From DAISJI01 sp964559835 (lineage in GTDB: Bacteria > Acidobacteriota > Terriglobia > Terriglobales > Acidobacteriaceae), in contig CAZLJE010000004.1 in assembly GCA_964559835.1 (NCBI GenBank), positions 148,518-212,517 of the forward strand: DNA of 64,000 bases, given 5' to 3'. Position 1 is the stretch's first letter. Every line of letters starts with the position of its first letter. This document shows, piece after piece, positions 1 to 8,162 of the stretch. The notes beneath the pieces were generated by a model. It was not told where the DNA came from. It did no database searches and saw nothing but the letters and a program-made list of their open reading frames with translations. Both the position numbers and the translations under genes were made by a program.

Positions 1-2025
1 GATGGCGCGTTCGGCGGCTTCATCGGAACGGTCCAGCTGCGCCCGGCCGCCGCCCGCGAACCGTGAAGCTCCGTACAATCGACCCGACAACTCGCGCCAG
101 GCGGGCGCGTAAGTCGGATCGAGCGCGACCGACTTCTCCAACAGTGCTATCGCTTGCTTCGTCGGCTCCGGATCGGTTGTCGGCGCCATGCTGTGGACGT
201 ACAACTCGTACGCTTCGGCATTCTTCGAAGCGGGCAATGCTTCGCCGTCGAAGTCGGGTGCTCCAAGCGCGGGCGCCAGCTTGTTGCGGGCAATAGCGGA
301 CATCTCCGTCTGCATCATCAGGAGGTCGCCCGCCGGGACATTCACCGTGTCTCGCCAGACCACCGTGTCTCTGTCCGGATCGAACGCTTCGATGGTGATC
401 TGTAATTGGCCGCCGACACTTGCAAAATGGCCGGTCACGATCCGGTTGACGGCAAGTTCGCCAGCCGCCTTCCTGGCATCGAGCCGCTCCGGAGACAACT
501 GGCTGTTGTTGCCGAGCGGACGGACCGTAAGCGGCCGCATATGAGTGAGAGTGGTGGTGATCTGATCGGCCAATGCGATGCGCAGGGGATCGAGTGCGGT
601 GTCCCGGCCAGTGTTCTGAAACGGAAGTACGGCGACGGCGATCGCGTGCACACCATCCGGTACCGGGCGCCGCTGCACCTTGAAGTTGACGGCGAGCGCG
701 AACAGCACGGCGGCGACAGCGACGAGCATCCATGGCAGGCGGGCGCGTGTCGCTGCGCCGGTGCGACGGCGTTCCTCGTGACGATCGAGAGTCACGCGCT
801 GGACGCGTCGTTCGTCTAACGTGCTCAGCCGTTGAGCGAACTCCTTAGCGCTCGACAGCCGTCGTGCCGGATTGCCCGCCGCCGCATCCGCGATGTCCTG
901 CCGCAGGAGTGGGTCGTCTATTTCCGCCTCCCAGCCGGGCGAAAGCGGCTTGCGGAATTCGCCCACGAGGAACTGGTACAGCAACACGCCGAGCGCGTAC
1001 ACGTCGGAGGCGGTGCTGGGCGATTGGCCCGACAGCACCTCGGGCGCGACATACAGCGCCGTACCCGTCAGCGCGCTCGCTCCCGATTCGCCGGTCTGCG
1101 TAAATCCTGAATTCGTGATGCCGAAGGCGCCAAGACGGGAAACGTCGAGCAGGGCGCCGCTTCCGAAATCGCCGACCTTGACCTGCGGCTCGCCGTTGGG
1201 ACCGGTTGCAACCATGATGTTGGCGGGCTTGATGTCCTTATGAAGTACGCCGAGCGAGTGGGCGTCGGCGATGGCCTGCGCAACATCGATCAGGATCCGC
1301 AGCCGCACATCGAGCGGCACGTTCCCGATGCCTCCGTGGGATTGTCCCCATTCGGCGAGGTTCGGGCCGGCGTATTCGCTCTCCAGGTAATAGGGCGCGG
1401 TTTGGAAATTCCATTCCAGGATGCGCACAAAGTCGGCGCGTTCGCCGAGCGACTCGCGTAAGAGGCGCGCCAGTGTGACTTCGCGCTTCAACAACTTCAC
1501 CCTGACGCCATCGCCCGCAAACTTGAACACCCGGGTTTCGTGCGTCTTAGGATGCTCGGCCAGCCATACTTCGCTCGAGAGCGACAGGTCCAAACGGCGC
1601 GCCAGGCGCCACTGGTCGCGGCCGGGAACGGGATCGCCGGCACGCAGGTTTAGTTCGGGTCCGCTGGGCGGCTGCTCGACCGTACTCTGTGCCGGCACCG
1701 CCAAGCGGTAGCCGACGCGGGGAACGGTGGCGATGATCTTCTCATCGTCGCCAAGTGCCTTGCGCAGCTTCGACACCGCGGTGGCCAACGACCCGTCCAC
1801 CACTATCACGCCGGGCCAGACCGACCCGAGCAATTCGTCCTTGGTGACGACCTCGCCCGCATGCAACAACAGCTGCCGAAGCACTTCGAGGGGCTTACTT
1901 TCGAGGTCGACCTTCGCCCCCGCCACTCGAAGCTCGCGGCGCAACTCGTCGAATTCGCAGTTCGCAAAGCGCCATGCCCGAGGGGGAAATTCTTCCAGGC
2001 GTTGCAACTGCGCTTTCGCGTTCAT
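1..2025 (-). CDS. Winged-helix / Ser-Thr protein kinase / TPR fusion, 3' end outside window
   Basis: The frame is open for 675 codons from ATG at 2025 and runs off the left edge. In order: an OmpR/CadC-type winged helix (about residues 15-110, ending RVGYRLAVPA); a Hanks-type kinase domain (about 140-400) with catalytic loop HKDIKPAN (262-269, HKD instead of HRD) and DFG (286-288); one transmembrane segment (about 430-450); a TolB/FlgO-like periplasmic domain beginning AVAVLPFQNTG; and the start of a TPR region. No clear glycine-rich loop is visible, but a candidate ATP-binding Lys (VFKFA) and a following Glu are present. The protein probably combines DNA binding with phosphorylation at the inner membrane; its targets are unknown. 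Winged helix plus TPR and kinase plus TPR are each common in Acidobacteriota; all three in one chain is less usual. Confidence 0.85.
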   Translation of the reverse strand, partial: MNAKAQLQRLEEFPPRAWRFANCEFDELRRELRVAGAKVDLESKPLEVLRQLLLHAGEVVTKDELLGSVWPGVIVVDGSLATAVSKLRKALGDDEKIIATVPRVGYRLAVPAQSTVEQPPSGPELNLRAGDPVPGRDQWRLARRLDLSLSSEVWLAEHPKTHETRVFKFAGDGVRVKLLKREVTLARLLRESLGERADFVRILEWNFQTAPYYLESEYAGPNLAEWGQSHGGIGNVPLDVRLRILIDVAQAIADAHSLGVLHKDIKPANIMVATGPNGEPQVKVGDFGSGALLDVSRLGAFGITNSGFTQTGESGASALTGTALYVAPEVLSGQSPSTASDVYALGVLLYQFLVGEFRKPLSPGWEAEIDDPLLRQDIADAAAGNPARRLSSAKEFAQRLSTLDERRVQRVTLDRHEERRRTGAATRARLPWMLVAVAAVLFALAVNFKVQRRPVPDGVHAIAVAVLPFQNTGRDTALDPLRIALADQITTTLTHMRPLTVRPLGNNSQLSPERLDARKAAGELAVNRIVTGHFASVGGQLQITIEAFDPDRDTVVWRDTVNVPAGDLLMMQTEMSAIARNKLAPALGAPDFDGEALPASKNAEAYELYVHSMAPTTDPEPTKQAIALLEKSVALDPTYAPAWRELSGRLYGASRFAGGGRAQLDRSDEAAERAI

Positions 2026-2361
2026 GTACTTCGGCCTTCTTTAGAGTTCTTGAGGATTCCGTCAAGACACGTATTGGGGGAATCACTGCAGGATGCCACC
2101 CCTGACCGGCCCGCAGTGGAGTGACATTCTCGCATAACTTTCGGGTACGAGCACGCAGATGTCGAGTTGTCCCCGGGGCTTTACAACCTGTCATTACTGC
2201 TTTGTTATAGTCGTGCGAGTTAGTAACTGCTAGTTTTTTGGGTGCCTCTTTGGAATGAATGAGTTCTACCTGGGTTACCTGGGGAGAAACGGTTGTAAGT
2301 TGTACGTTGAAAGTTGCAAGTTGGTAAACGGGTGGGGTGGCCCCCCTGGGATTTGGGAGGT

Positions 2362-2415
2362 AAATCGCCGCGGAATAAGGAGTTACTTGTAAAATCGCCG
2401 CCGGTAAGGGGTTAC
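2362..2415. repeat. Imperfect direct repeat pair upstream of the kinase gene
   Basis: Two copies of a unit of about 24 bp, starting AAATCGCCGC and ending GTTAC, lie at 2362-2386 and 2391-2415 in the 674-bp gap between the kinase gene and tatA. Spacing is about three helical turns. They could bind a regulator or be a local duplication. The rest of the gap also holds runs of an AAGTTG-like word (2290-2325); no coding signal was seen. Confidence 0.5.
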
Positions 2416-2502
2416 GGGCCGACATGGTTGAGAAGCGGACGTGAGGGACACTACACCCTCGGTATCACCAGGAGAGTTTAGAGGAATGGGGCGGAGCTTG
2501 TA

Positions 2503-2518
2503 TGTGACGTGCGTCACA
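2503..2518. promoter_or_regulatory. Perfect CRP/FNR-family palindrome
   Basis: TGTGACGTGCGTCACA is a perfect palindrome and matches the TGTGA-N6-TCACA consensus of CRP-type regulators. A second TGTGA half-site follows at about 2526. It lies about 480 bp upstream of the winged-helix kinase start and downstream of tatA, so the kinase gene is the likely but distant target. Confidence 0.55.
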
Positions 2519-2567
2519 CATCTTTGTGACACGACAGTTTCGATTTCTGATTTCTGATTGAAGAACA

Positions 2568-2602
2568 GCCCCGGGTAAGCCAAAGGCGGGCTTACCCGGG
2601 GC
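2568..2602 (-). terminator. Perfect 14-bp inverted repeat downstream of tatA
   Basis: GCCCCGGGTAAGCC (2568-2581) pairs perfectly with GGCTTACCCGGGGC (2589-2602) around a 7-nt loop. It lies 100 bp past the tatA stop on tatA's strand. There is no strong U-tract, so it may terminate inefficiently or stabilise the 3' end. Confidence 0.5.
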
Positions 2603-2699
2603 ACCCGCCTACAGAGTCGATCCTTGGATTGCCTTTACATTGGCGAGCCGGGCGCGCCACCCTGCGTCTTGTGATTTCCATGATCAGGCCAAAGACGGA

Positions 2700-2930
2700 T
2701 TAGTTCCGGTTTGATCCTTCTGCTCGCACGGCGGCAGTGTTTGTCCCATGCGTTTCTTCACTGGGCTTACGATCTACCTGATCTTCCTGTGGCTGGAGGG
2801 CAGCCTTGAAGCCGCGTATACCTTCGCCCAGGCCCTTGCCCAGGTCCGGGATCTTTTTGGGGCCGAACACCAAAATCGCGATGCCTAGGATGACCAGCAG
2901 GTGCATGGGTTGAAACAGGCCTTCGAACAT
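2700..2930 (-). CDS. tatA: Sec-independent protein translocase TatA/TatE family protein
   Basis: A 76-residue TatA-type protein: a short N-terminal transmembrane helix (HLLVILGIAILVFGP), the FGPKKIPDLGKGLGEGIRGFK hinge and amphipathic helix, then a polar tail. It oligomerises in the inner membrane to carry folded twin-arginine substrates. The start at 2930 is chosen because GAGGAAC lies just upstream; two further in-frame ATGs lie 9 to 21 bp upstream. It follows, on the same strand, a gene encoding a predicted Tat substrate (4892-6223). tatB and tatC are not in the window. Confidence 0.9.
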   Translation of the reverse strand: MFEGLFQPMHLLVILGIAILVFGPKKIPDLGKGLGEGIRGFKAALQPQEDQVDRKPSEETHGTNTAAVRAEGSNRN

Positions 2931-3107
2931 GCAGTTCCTCATTTCTCTCACACATTACGTGTCTTTCTAATTACAGAACCAAATTCTGCCTCATTTATTC
3001 CCGATCAACTCGAGTCTCTTCAGCAGCAGGTCTCAGACGCCAAATCGGAACAAATCTGTCAAATGCGAATAGAACAGGCAGAACAGTGAGATCACTTGTC
3101 TCCGCAC

Positions 3108-4712
3108 CTAAGCCGCCACAACTACGGTTCCCTCGGCCCGGCCCACACAAGGAAGCACATACCCAGCATTCTTCTGCTCAGCAGTGAGCCCGGCATCGGT
3201 GTCCATATAGACAGAGCCACAGAGGACTCGCGTAGCACATGTGCCGCATTGCCCTTGGCGACAGCCAAAGGGGATCTGCACCCCGTTAGCCTCGGCTACC
3301 TCAAGCAGACTGCTACCCGCAGGGATTGTGCACATTTTTTGTGAGCCTACGAACTCGACAGTCCCAACGGTCTGACAGCCGCTTTGCACCGCCGGACCGC
3401 CGGGCTGTGGCTTCTCGCCAAAACTTTCTTGATTGATCCGGCTCTCGTCGACACCGCTGGACGTGAGGATCTGGCGTGCCTTCTCCATAAAGGGCTGCGG
3501 ACCGCACAAGAAGAAAGTCGGTGTGTCCAGATCGGTCACGTGTTGGGAAATGAACTCTCGCGTAAGACGTCCCCGGTGTCCCCGCCAATCGTCGTCAGGT
3601 TGGGAGAGACTGACGCCGTAGTTGAAATTGGGAGCGGATCTCCGAAGCCTCTCTAGTTCGGCTTCGAAGATGATGTCCTTATGTGTGCGGACACAGTAGA
3701 GCAGTATGACGGGAGTGGGAAGGCGCAGGTCGTCGATATAGCGGAGGATCGAAATCATTGGGGTGATGCCACTTCCGGCCGCGATGAGAACAATGCTCCG
3801 ATGAACCATCTGGTCGAAATAGAACATCCCGTAAGGACCTCTTGCCCTCACCGTGAGGCCCAGCTTCGCCTGGTCATGGAGAAAATTGGATACATAGCCA
3901 TTCTCGATGCGCTTGGGCGTAATCTCCACGTAGTCGGTGTGCGTGGGCGAGGACGAGATAGTGTAGGAGCGCGGCACTCGCTCACCCTCAATAAACCAGT
4001 GGAACGTGAGGAACTGCCCCGGCTTTGCCCGAAACCTTCTCTCCTCGGGGACCAGGAAGCGCAACGTCCTGGTGTCATGTGTTTCCTGCTCAATGCTCGA
4101 CAGTATGAGAGTCATGGGTTCATTGGGGATTAGTTGCGCTGGCGTCCTGGATTCGGTCGTGGGCTCGGGGACACTCGGCGGGCGCACGGAGTCAGCTAAC
4201 GTCGCCGATCCTCTCCTTGTTGACCGCGACGTGCGGCTGAAAAGGAACAGGCAGAGTGCGATGAGTAAAGCCAGCGCTGTCTTTAGCACAGGGCTTTGCG
4301 GGCTGGCCGAACGAAGGAACTCCGAAAGTAACGGGATGAACACGAGTACAAATGACACCGCGAAGACAGCGAGCCCAAGTGGCGGCAGGAACGAATGTTT
4401 GTCCCTATAGCGGCGCGCGATCAAAACCTTGAGGGAGACCAGGGGAACCAGCGTAAGAGCAAGCGCGACGTGCACGACCACATAGGTGGGCGCTTTGGAC
4501 AGGCCCACACCAACCAGCCTCTGGCTCATGATCCAGACCATGATGCAGAGGAGAATCACAAACAGATATCCGCCAACGCGGTGGAACATGATGAGGCGGC
4601 TCTTGACCTTTCCGGTACACGTCGGCCGCGAGGCCTCGAGCATTAGCACGACATTGAGGGCGGCCAGTGCAACAAAGGCAGTGCCGGCCAGCAGGGTTGA
4701 AACAGGAATCAT
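3108..4712 (-). CDS. Membrane-anchored FAD/NAD(P) oxidoreductase with C-terminal 2Fe-2S ferredoxin domain
   Basis: 534 residues. The N-terminal part (1-160) has about five hydrophobic segments with His44 and His81, resembling a small membrane cytochrome-like or DUF2306-type anchor; haem binding is a guess. A ferredoxin-reductase module follows with RSYTISS (248-254, flavin), AAGSGITP (311-318, NAD ribose) and CGPQPFM (403-409). The C-terminal plant-type ferredoxin domain has ligands Cys484, Cys489, Cys492 and Cys522. Such proteins pass electrons from NAD(P)H through FAD to an iron-sulfur cluster. Here the anchor suggests exchange with a membrane partner, possibly the cupredoxin domain encoded upstream. 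The 180-bp gap upstream (4713-4891) shows no gene. Confidence 0.8.
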   Translation of the reverse strand: MIPVSTLLAGTAFVALAALNVVLMLEASRPTCTGKVKSRLIMFHRVGGYLFVILLCIMVWIMSQRLVGVGLSKAPTYVVVHVALALTLVPLVSLKVLIARRYRDKHSFLPPLGLAVFAVSFVLVFIPLLSEFLRSASPQSPVLKTALALLIALCLFLFSRTSRSTRRGSATLADSVRPPSVPEPTTESRTPAQLIPNEPMTLILSSIEQETHDTRTLRFLVPEERRFRAKPGQFLTFHWFIEGERVPRSYTISSSPTHTDYVEITPKRIENGYVSNFLHDQAKLGLTVRARGPYGMFYFDQMVHRSIVLIAAGSGITPMISILRYIDDLRLPTPVILLYCVRTHKDIIFEAELERLRRSAPNFNYGVSLSQPDDDWRGHRGRLTREFISQHVTDLDTPTFFLCGPQPFMEKARQILTSSGVDESRINQESFGEKPQPGGPAVQSGCQTVGTVEFVGSQKMCTIPAGSSLLEVAEANGVQIPFGCRQGQCGTCATRVLCGSVYMDTDAGLTAEQKNAGYVLPCVGRAEGTVVVAA

Positions 4713-4891
4713 ATGGGACTCTCTTCACCGGGATATTGGACTCGGAGTTTGACAGCTTTTTCGTACGGCACTGGAAAGCACTTCACCACTGCGTAGCCAG
4801 CTCGCCGTGACTGAGCCCCAAAGACGCGGGCAGCAGAAGCGAAATCTCTGCCGGCCGCGTCTTCGTACGCTATGCCGAGTAGCTGTGAGGC

Positions 4892-6223
4892 TCACTGCAC
4901 CACAACGACCCCTGTCATGGTCGGGTGCAGCTTGCAGTGGTAGGGGAACTTGCCGGGTTTTTGGAACGTGAATTGGAATGTCTTATCGGTATCCATTACC
5001 GGCGACGAAAAGACTTCGCTGTCACTGGTGACCGTGTGCGGCGTATCGTCCTTATTTGTCCAGTCCACCGTTGATCCTACTTTCACCGTCAGCTCCTTCG
5101 GCGCGAAGGCAAAGTTGTCGATCACAGCCTGCAGAGGTCCCCCTGATGAGGTAGTCGCGCTGGCTGGCGTCGGCTGGCTTGTTTGAGCCTGCGCTGCGAT
5201 GGGTAATGCCGCAGCGGCCTTGCGAAGGATACCGGCCACCTCTGCCGGCGGCGTACCGGCCAGCGGCGCGTCGACCACCGCCAAGTGGTGCTGCCCCACT
5301 GTGTAGTTGACGTTCCTTATGCCGAGAACTTTTCGTAACTCGCCTGGCGGCACCTTGAGTGGACCGGCGGAGGGGGCAGTGCCCGGCACAGGTTGTGGAA
5401 ATGCCGTGGACATTGCCGTATGGAACGTTACATTCCCTTCCACCTTCTGCATGATCTGGTGGATGTGGCCGTTGAGCACGGTGACCGAGCCGAAGCGCTT
5501 CAGGTAAGACAGCGCCTGCGCGCTATCCTGCGTGCCCCAGCCCCACTCCGGGTAGACCGCCCAAAGCGGTATGTGCGCAAACACCACGATCGGCGTACTG
5601 TTCGTGCGGCCCTTCAGATCGTTTTCCAGCCACTCGATCTGATCAGCGCCGAGAGTTCCCAGGCCGCCGGATTTGAGATCCACGACGTTTACCAGGCCGA
5701 CAAAATGAACACCCTTGTGGTCGAAGCTGTGCCAACCTGCTCCCTTGGTTCCCTTTCCATAGCGATCTAGAAACTGCTGTCCGTTATCGACAGCGACATC
5801 GTGCTCGCCCGGCACATAGAACACCTGCTTCGGCTTGGCGCCCTTGAGAACCTGGTTGAGAGTGTCGAATTCGCTCGGTTTGGAAAGATGGCTGAGATCG
5901 CCGGTATGGATGATCAGGTCCGGCTCGACCGGCAGCGCGTTGATTTTGTCGATGGCAGCCTGGCAGGTCGCCGTCACATCAGCGTTCGCTGCTTTGTCAA
6001 AACCTATGTGGCTGTCGCTGATTTGAACGAAAGTGAAGTCTCCCGAACTGCCGCCCTGATGTCCAGTTGTGCCGAAGAGGCGCGAAGCCGCGACACCACC
6101 GCCAATAGTCCATACCAGTCCGGCTCCGGCCCAGGCCATGCATGAAAGGAAACCGCGGCGATCGATGCCGTCACTGCTTGGGGGGCCACTAATGTAATCC
6201 GGTTTGTTTTTTCTAGTTGCCAT
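4892..6223 (-). CDS. Tat-exported calcineurin-like phosphoesterase fused to a type 1 copper cupredoxin
   Basis: 443 residues. A twin-arginine signal (DRRGFLS, RR at 22-23, with a hydrophobic stretch to about 48) predicts Tat export. The metallophosphoesterase domain (about 62-300) has D70/H72 (ISDSHIG), D109 (HTGDLS), GEHD at 139-142 where GNHD is usual, H217 and GHIH at 252-255. Residues 364-443 form a plastocyanin/amicyanin-like domain with copper ligands His396, Cys430, His433 and Met436. The linker is Ala/Thr/Pro-rich. The start has AGGAG just upstream. The substrate is unknown. Joining a phosphoesterase to an electron carrier suggests a periplasmic redox role together with the downstream membrane reductase. 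Confidence 0.85.
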   Translation of the reverse strand: MATRKNKPDYISGPPSSDGIDRRGFLSCMAWAGAGLVWTIGGGVAASRLFGTTGHQGGSSGDFTFVQISDSHIGFDKAANADVTATCQAAIDKINALPVEPDLIIHTGDLSHLSKPSEFDTLNQVLKGAKPKQVFYVPGEHDVAVDNGQQFLDRYGKGTKGAGWHSFDHKGVHFVGLVNVVDLKSGGLGTLGADQIEWLENDLKGRTNSTPIVVFAHIPLWAVYPEWGWGTQDSAQALSYLKRFGSVTVLNGHIHQIMQKVEGNVTFHTAMSTAFPQPVPGTAPSAGPLKVPPGELRKVLGIRNVNYTVGQHHLAVVDAPLAGTPPAEVAGILRKAAAALPIAAQAQTSQPTPASATTSSGGPLQAVIDNFAFAPKELTVKVGSTVDWTNKDDTPHTVTSDSEVFSSPVMDTDKTFQFTFQKPGKFPYHCKLHPTMTGVVVVQ

Positions 6224-6242
6224 GGTTTCTCCTGGATGTCAC

Positions 6243-6509
6243 TTAGAAGTAGTTGCTGATGTAGTTCCAGTCTCTGGGCTCGGCCCAGGGACTCTTTCGC
6301 GGGTCGTCCGGCTGCATTGTCGGCTCCGCCTTTTTCGCCTTTTTCTTGTCATGTTTCGCCTTTTCCTTCTGTTTCTGATCGGAGTGTGAAGAGGCGGCGC
6401 CAGCCGAGACCGCGCCGTAATTGGAGGTCTTTGGCTTGGGAGCTTCTTTCGCTGCGGCGAGCAGTGCCGTAAAGACAACCGCTGCTATGACGGTTCTTGT
6501 TGTCTTCAT
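6243..6509 (-). CDS. Small secreted lysine-rich protein of unknown function
   Basis: 88 residues from the ATG at 6509, which has AAGGAG seven bases upstream. The N-terminus (MKTTRTVIAAVVFTALLAAA) is a signal peptide. The body is rich in Lys, Gln, Ala and Ser (DQKQKEKAKHDKKKAKKA) and ends with an aromatic tail, WNYISNYF. It lies 19 bp upstream of the phosphoesterase-cupredoxin gene, so it is probably co-transcribed. I do not recognise a family; it could be a periplasmic accessory protein of that fusion. Confidence 0.7.
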   Translation of the reverse strand: MKTTRTVIAAVVFTALLAAAKEAPKPKTSNYGAVSAGAASSHSDQKQKEKAKHDKKKAKKAEPTMQPDDPRKSPWAEPRDWNYISNYF

Positions 6510-6703
6510 GTTGCGCTCCTTGAGGCCGCGGCGTTTTTCGATTTGTACCCGCGGCATCGCTTGTGTCTTGAGTGATAACTGCGCAGTGGAAGTTTTATTC
6601 CGAGGAAAACAGCGCGTTGATGTCGCTTCGCATCGCGCCGCTCGATGCCGGCCGCCCAGCCGTTACAATGCCGGTGTGCCGGAACCGGCGACTAGCGACC
6701 ACC

Positions 6704-7561
6704 ATGCAGCTCAAGGACGTATTGCGCGCGGCGATCATGCGGCTGGAAGACAGCCGGGTCGGCTCGCCGCGGCTGAACGCCGAGGTGCTGATGATGCACA
6801 CGCTCGGTTGCGACCGCGCCTATCTCTACGCCCATCCCGAGCGCGAACTGAATGAAGACGAACTGTCGCGGTACGACGAGCACCTGTCGGAGCGCGCGCG
6901 CGGCGTGCCGTCGCAGTACATCACCGGACACCAGGAGTTCTATGGGTTGGACTTCCTCGTCAGTCCGGGCGTGCTCATCCCGCGCCCTGAGACCGAGCAT
7001 CTCGTGGAGGAGGTGCTCGACATCGCGAACCACATCCCGCCGGGGCCGCACATCGTGGACGTCGGCACCGGCTCCGGCGCGATCGCCATCACATTAGCCA
7101 ACGAACTCCCCGACGCCTACATATATGCCACGGACATCTCCGAGCAAGCGCTGGAGATCGCCCGCGCCAACGCGATGCGGCTTCAGGTCGACGACATCGA
7201 GTTCCGCCAGGCCGACCTGCTCGAAGGCTACGCCGACAACAAATTCGACGTTGTCGTCTCCAACCCGCCCTACGTCGGAGAAAGCGAACACGACAAGGTC
7301 CAACTGGAAGTGAGGAAGTTCGAGCCGCACATGGCCGTCTTCGGCGGACACGAAGGCTTGGACATCTACCGCCGCCTGGTCCCGCAGGCGCTCCGGGTAC
7401 TAAGGCCTGGGCGCTGGCTGGCAATGGAGATCGGTTACTCGCAGGAACAACAGGTGGTGGCACTCCTTGGCGGATGGGAGGAAGTGCATTCGGTGCCCGA
7501 CCTCCAGGGAATCCCCCGGGTCGTGGTGGCCCGCAAGCCTGGCGATTCCCACCCAGAGTAG
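6704..7561 (+). CDS. prmC: Release factor glutamine methyltransferase
   Basis: 285 residues. PrmC (HemK) uses S-adenosylmethionine to methylate the Gln of the GGQ motif in release factors RF1 and RF2. An N-terminal helical domain (1-75) precedes the methyltransferase fold with GTGSG (121-125, SAM binding) and NPPY (187-190, which holds the target Gln). ATG 6704 is chosen because MQLKDVLRAA matches the usual N-terminus; a longer frame from 6572 would add 44 untypical residues. Confidence 0.93.
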   Translation: MQLKDVLRAAIMRLEDSRVGSPRLNAEVLMMHTLGCDRAYLYAHPERELNEDELSRYDEHLSERARGVPSQYITGHQEFYGLDFLVSPGVLIPRPETEHLVEEVLDIANHIPPGPHIVDVGTGSGAIAITLANELPDAYIYATDISEQALEIARANAMRLQVDDIEFRQADLLEGYADNKFDVVVSNPPYVGESEHDKVQLEVRKFEPHMAVFGGHEGLDIYRRLVPQALRVLRPGRWLAMEIGYSQEQQVVALLGGWEEVHSVPDLQGIPRVVVARKPGDSHPE

Positions 7562-8045
7562 GAAGATGTATACCGCGTCCGACTCATTTCGTTACGACGC
7601 GAACGGTGCCCCCTTGTGTACGCGCGGTACCACACAGGGCAGAGCCGTACCTCATCAGGGCACCTGACGCCCGGCGGGCAGGGCGAATCGGCTGTTTTAC
7701 CTTAGGTTAAGAGACTTCCGAATGGAAGCCGAGTTGCGACAGTATTTGCTGTCGCGTCGACACTCCGCCAGATCTGTGCAGTGACTGATTGCACGCGCGA
7801 ATACTGGCGAGCAGAGATGCTGGAGGGCAAACACGCAGAGACCGGAAAAGAGCAACAGCGTAGTTATACCGGCGACAACATCCGGTTCGTTTTCTTCATC
7901 TTTAACAAGCAGCCTCTGCACCTCAGGCGCTCAGGTTGGAACCCGGGTTGCCGCACGGCGGGACTCGAAACGAGCAAGTCTATAACTGCTGGCCGCGGAC
8001 AGCGTACGACTCGCTGACCGTTCTTGTAGGAGCCAGAGAGGGCCA
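7562..8045. other. Intergenic region without a recognised gene
   Basis: About 480 bp with no convincing coding frame. It presumably carries the promoter for the 8.0-13.1 kb gene run. A near-palindrome TTACCTTAGGTTAA lies at about 7698-7711. No terminator with a U-tract was seen after prmC. Confidence 0.4.
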
Positions 8046-8162
8046 ATGACGAACCAATCGAAGTGGGACCCGGTGATCTACGGGAAGGGACCGAAGAAGA
8101 CCAACACGCGCGCTACAGCGCCACGCCCAGAACGTTCGTCAGGAGGCGCGCAGTGGAGGTAA
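8046..8162 (+). CDS. Possible 38-residue leader ORF overlapping the nucleotidyltransferase-like gene
   Basis: ATG 8046 to TAA 8162 encodes a basic peptide starting MTNQSKWDPVIYGKGPKK. It is preceded by GAGAGGG. It overlaps the GTG start of the next gene by 10 bp, an arrangement compatible with translational coupling. The N-terminal WDPVIYGKG looks protein-like, but I do not recognise a family and it could be fortuitous. Confidence 0.35.
   Translation: MTNQSKWDPVIYGKGPKKTNTRATAPRPERSSGGAQWR

Noticed and set aside
20..733. Long minus-strand Arg/Ser-rich open frame and plus-strand frames across 1-2040
   Set aside because: They are shadows of the kinase-fusion gene, which is open through the left edge in another frame and has clear domains.
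1895..2425. 176-codon minus-strand frame running from the kinase gene start into the gap
   Set aside because: No ribosome site or recognisable domain, overlaps the start of the kinase gene, and composition is shadow-like.
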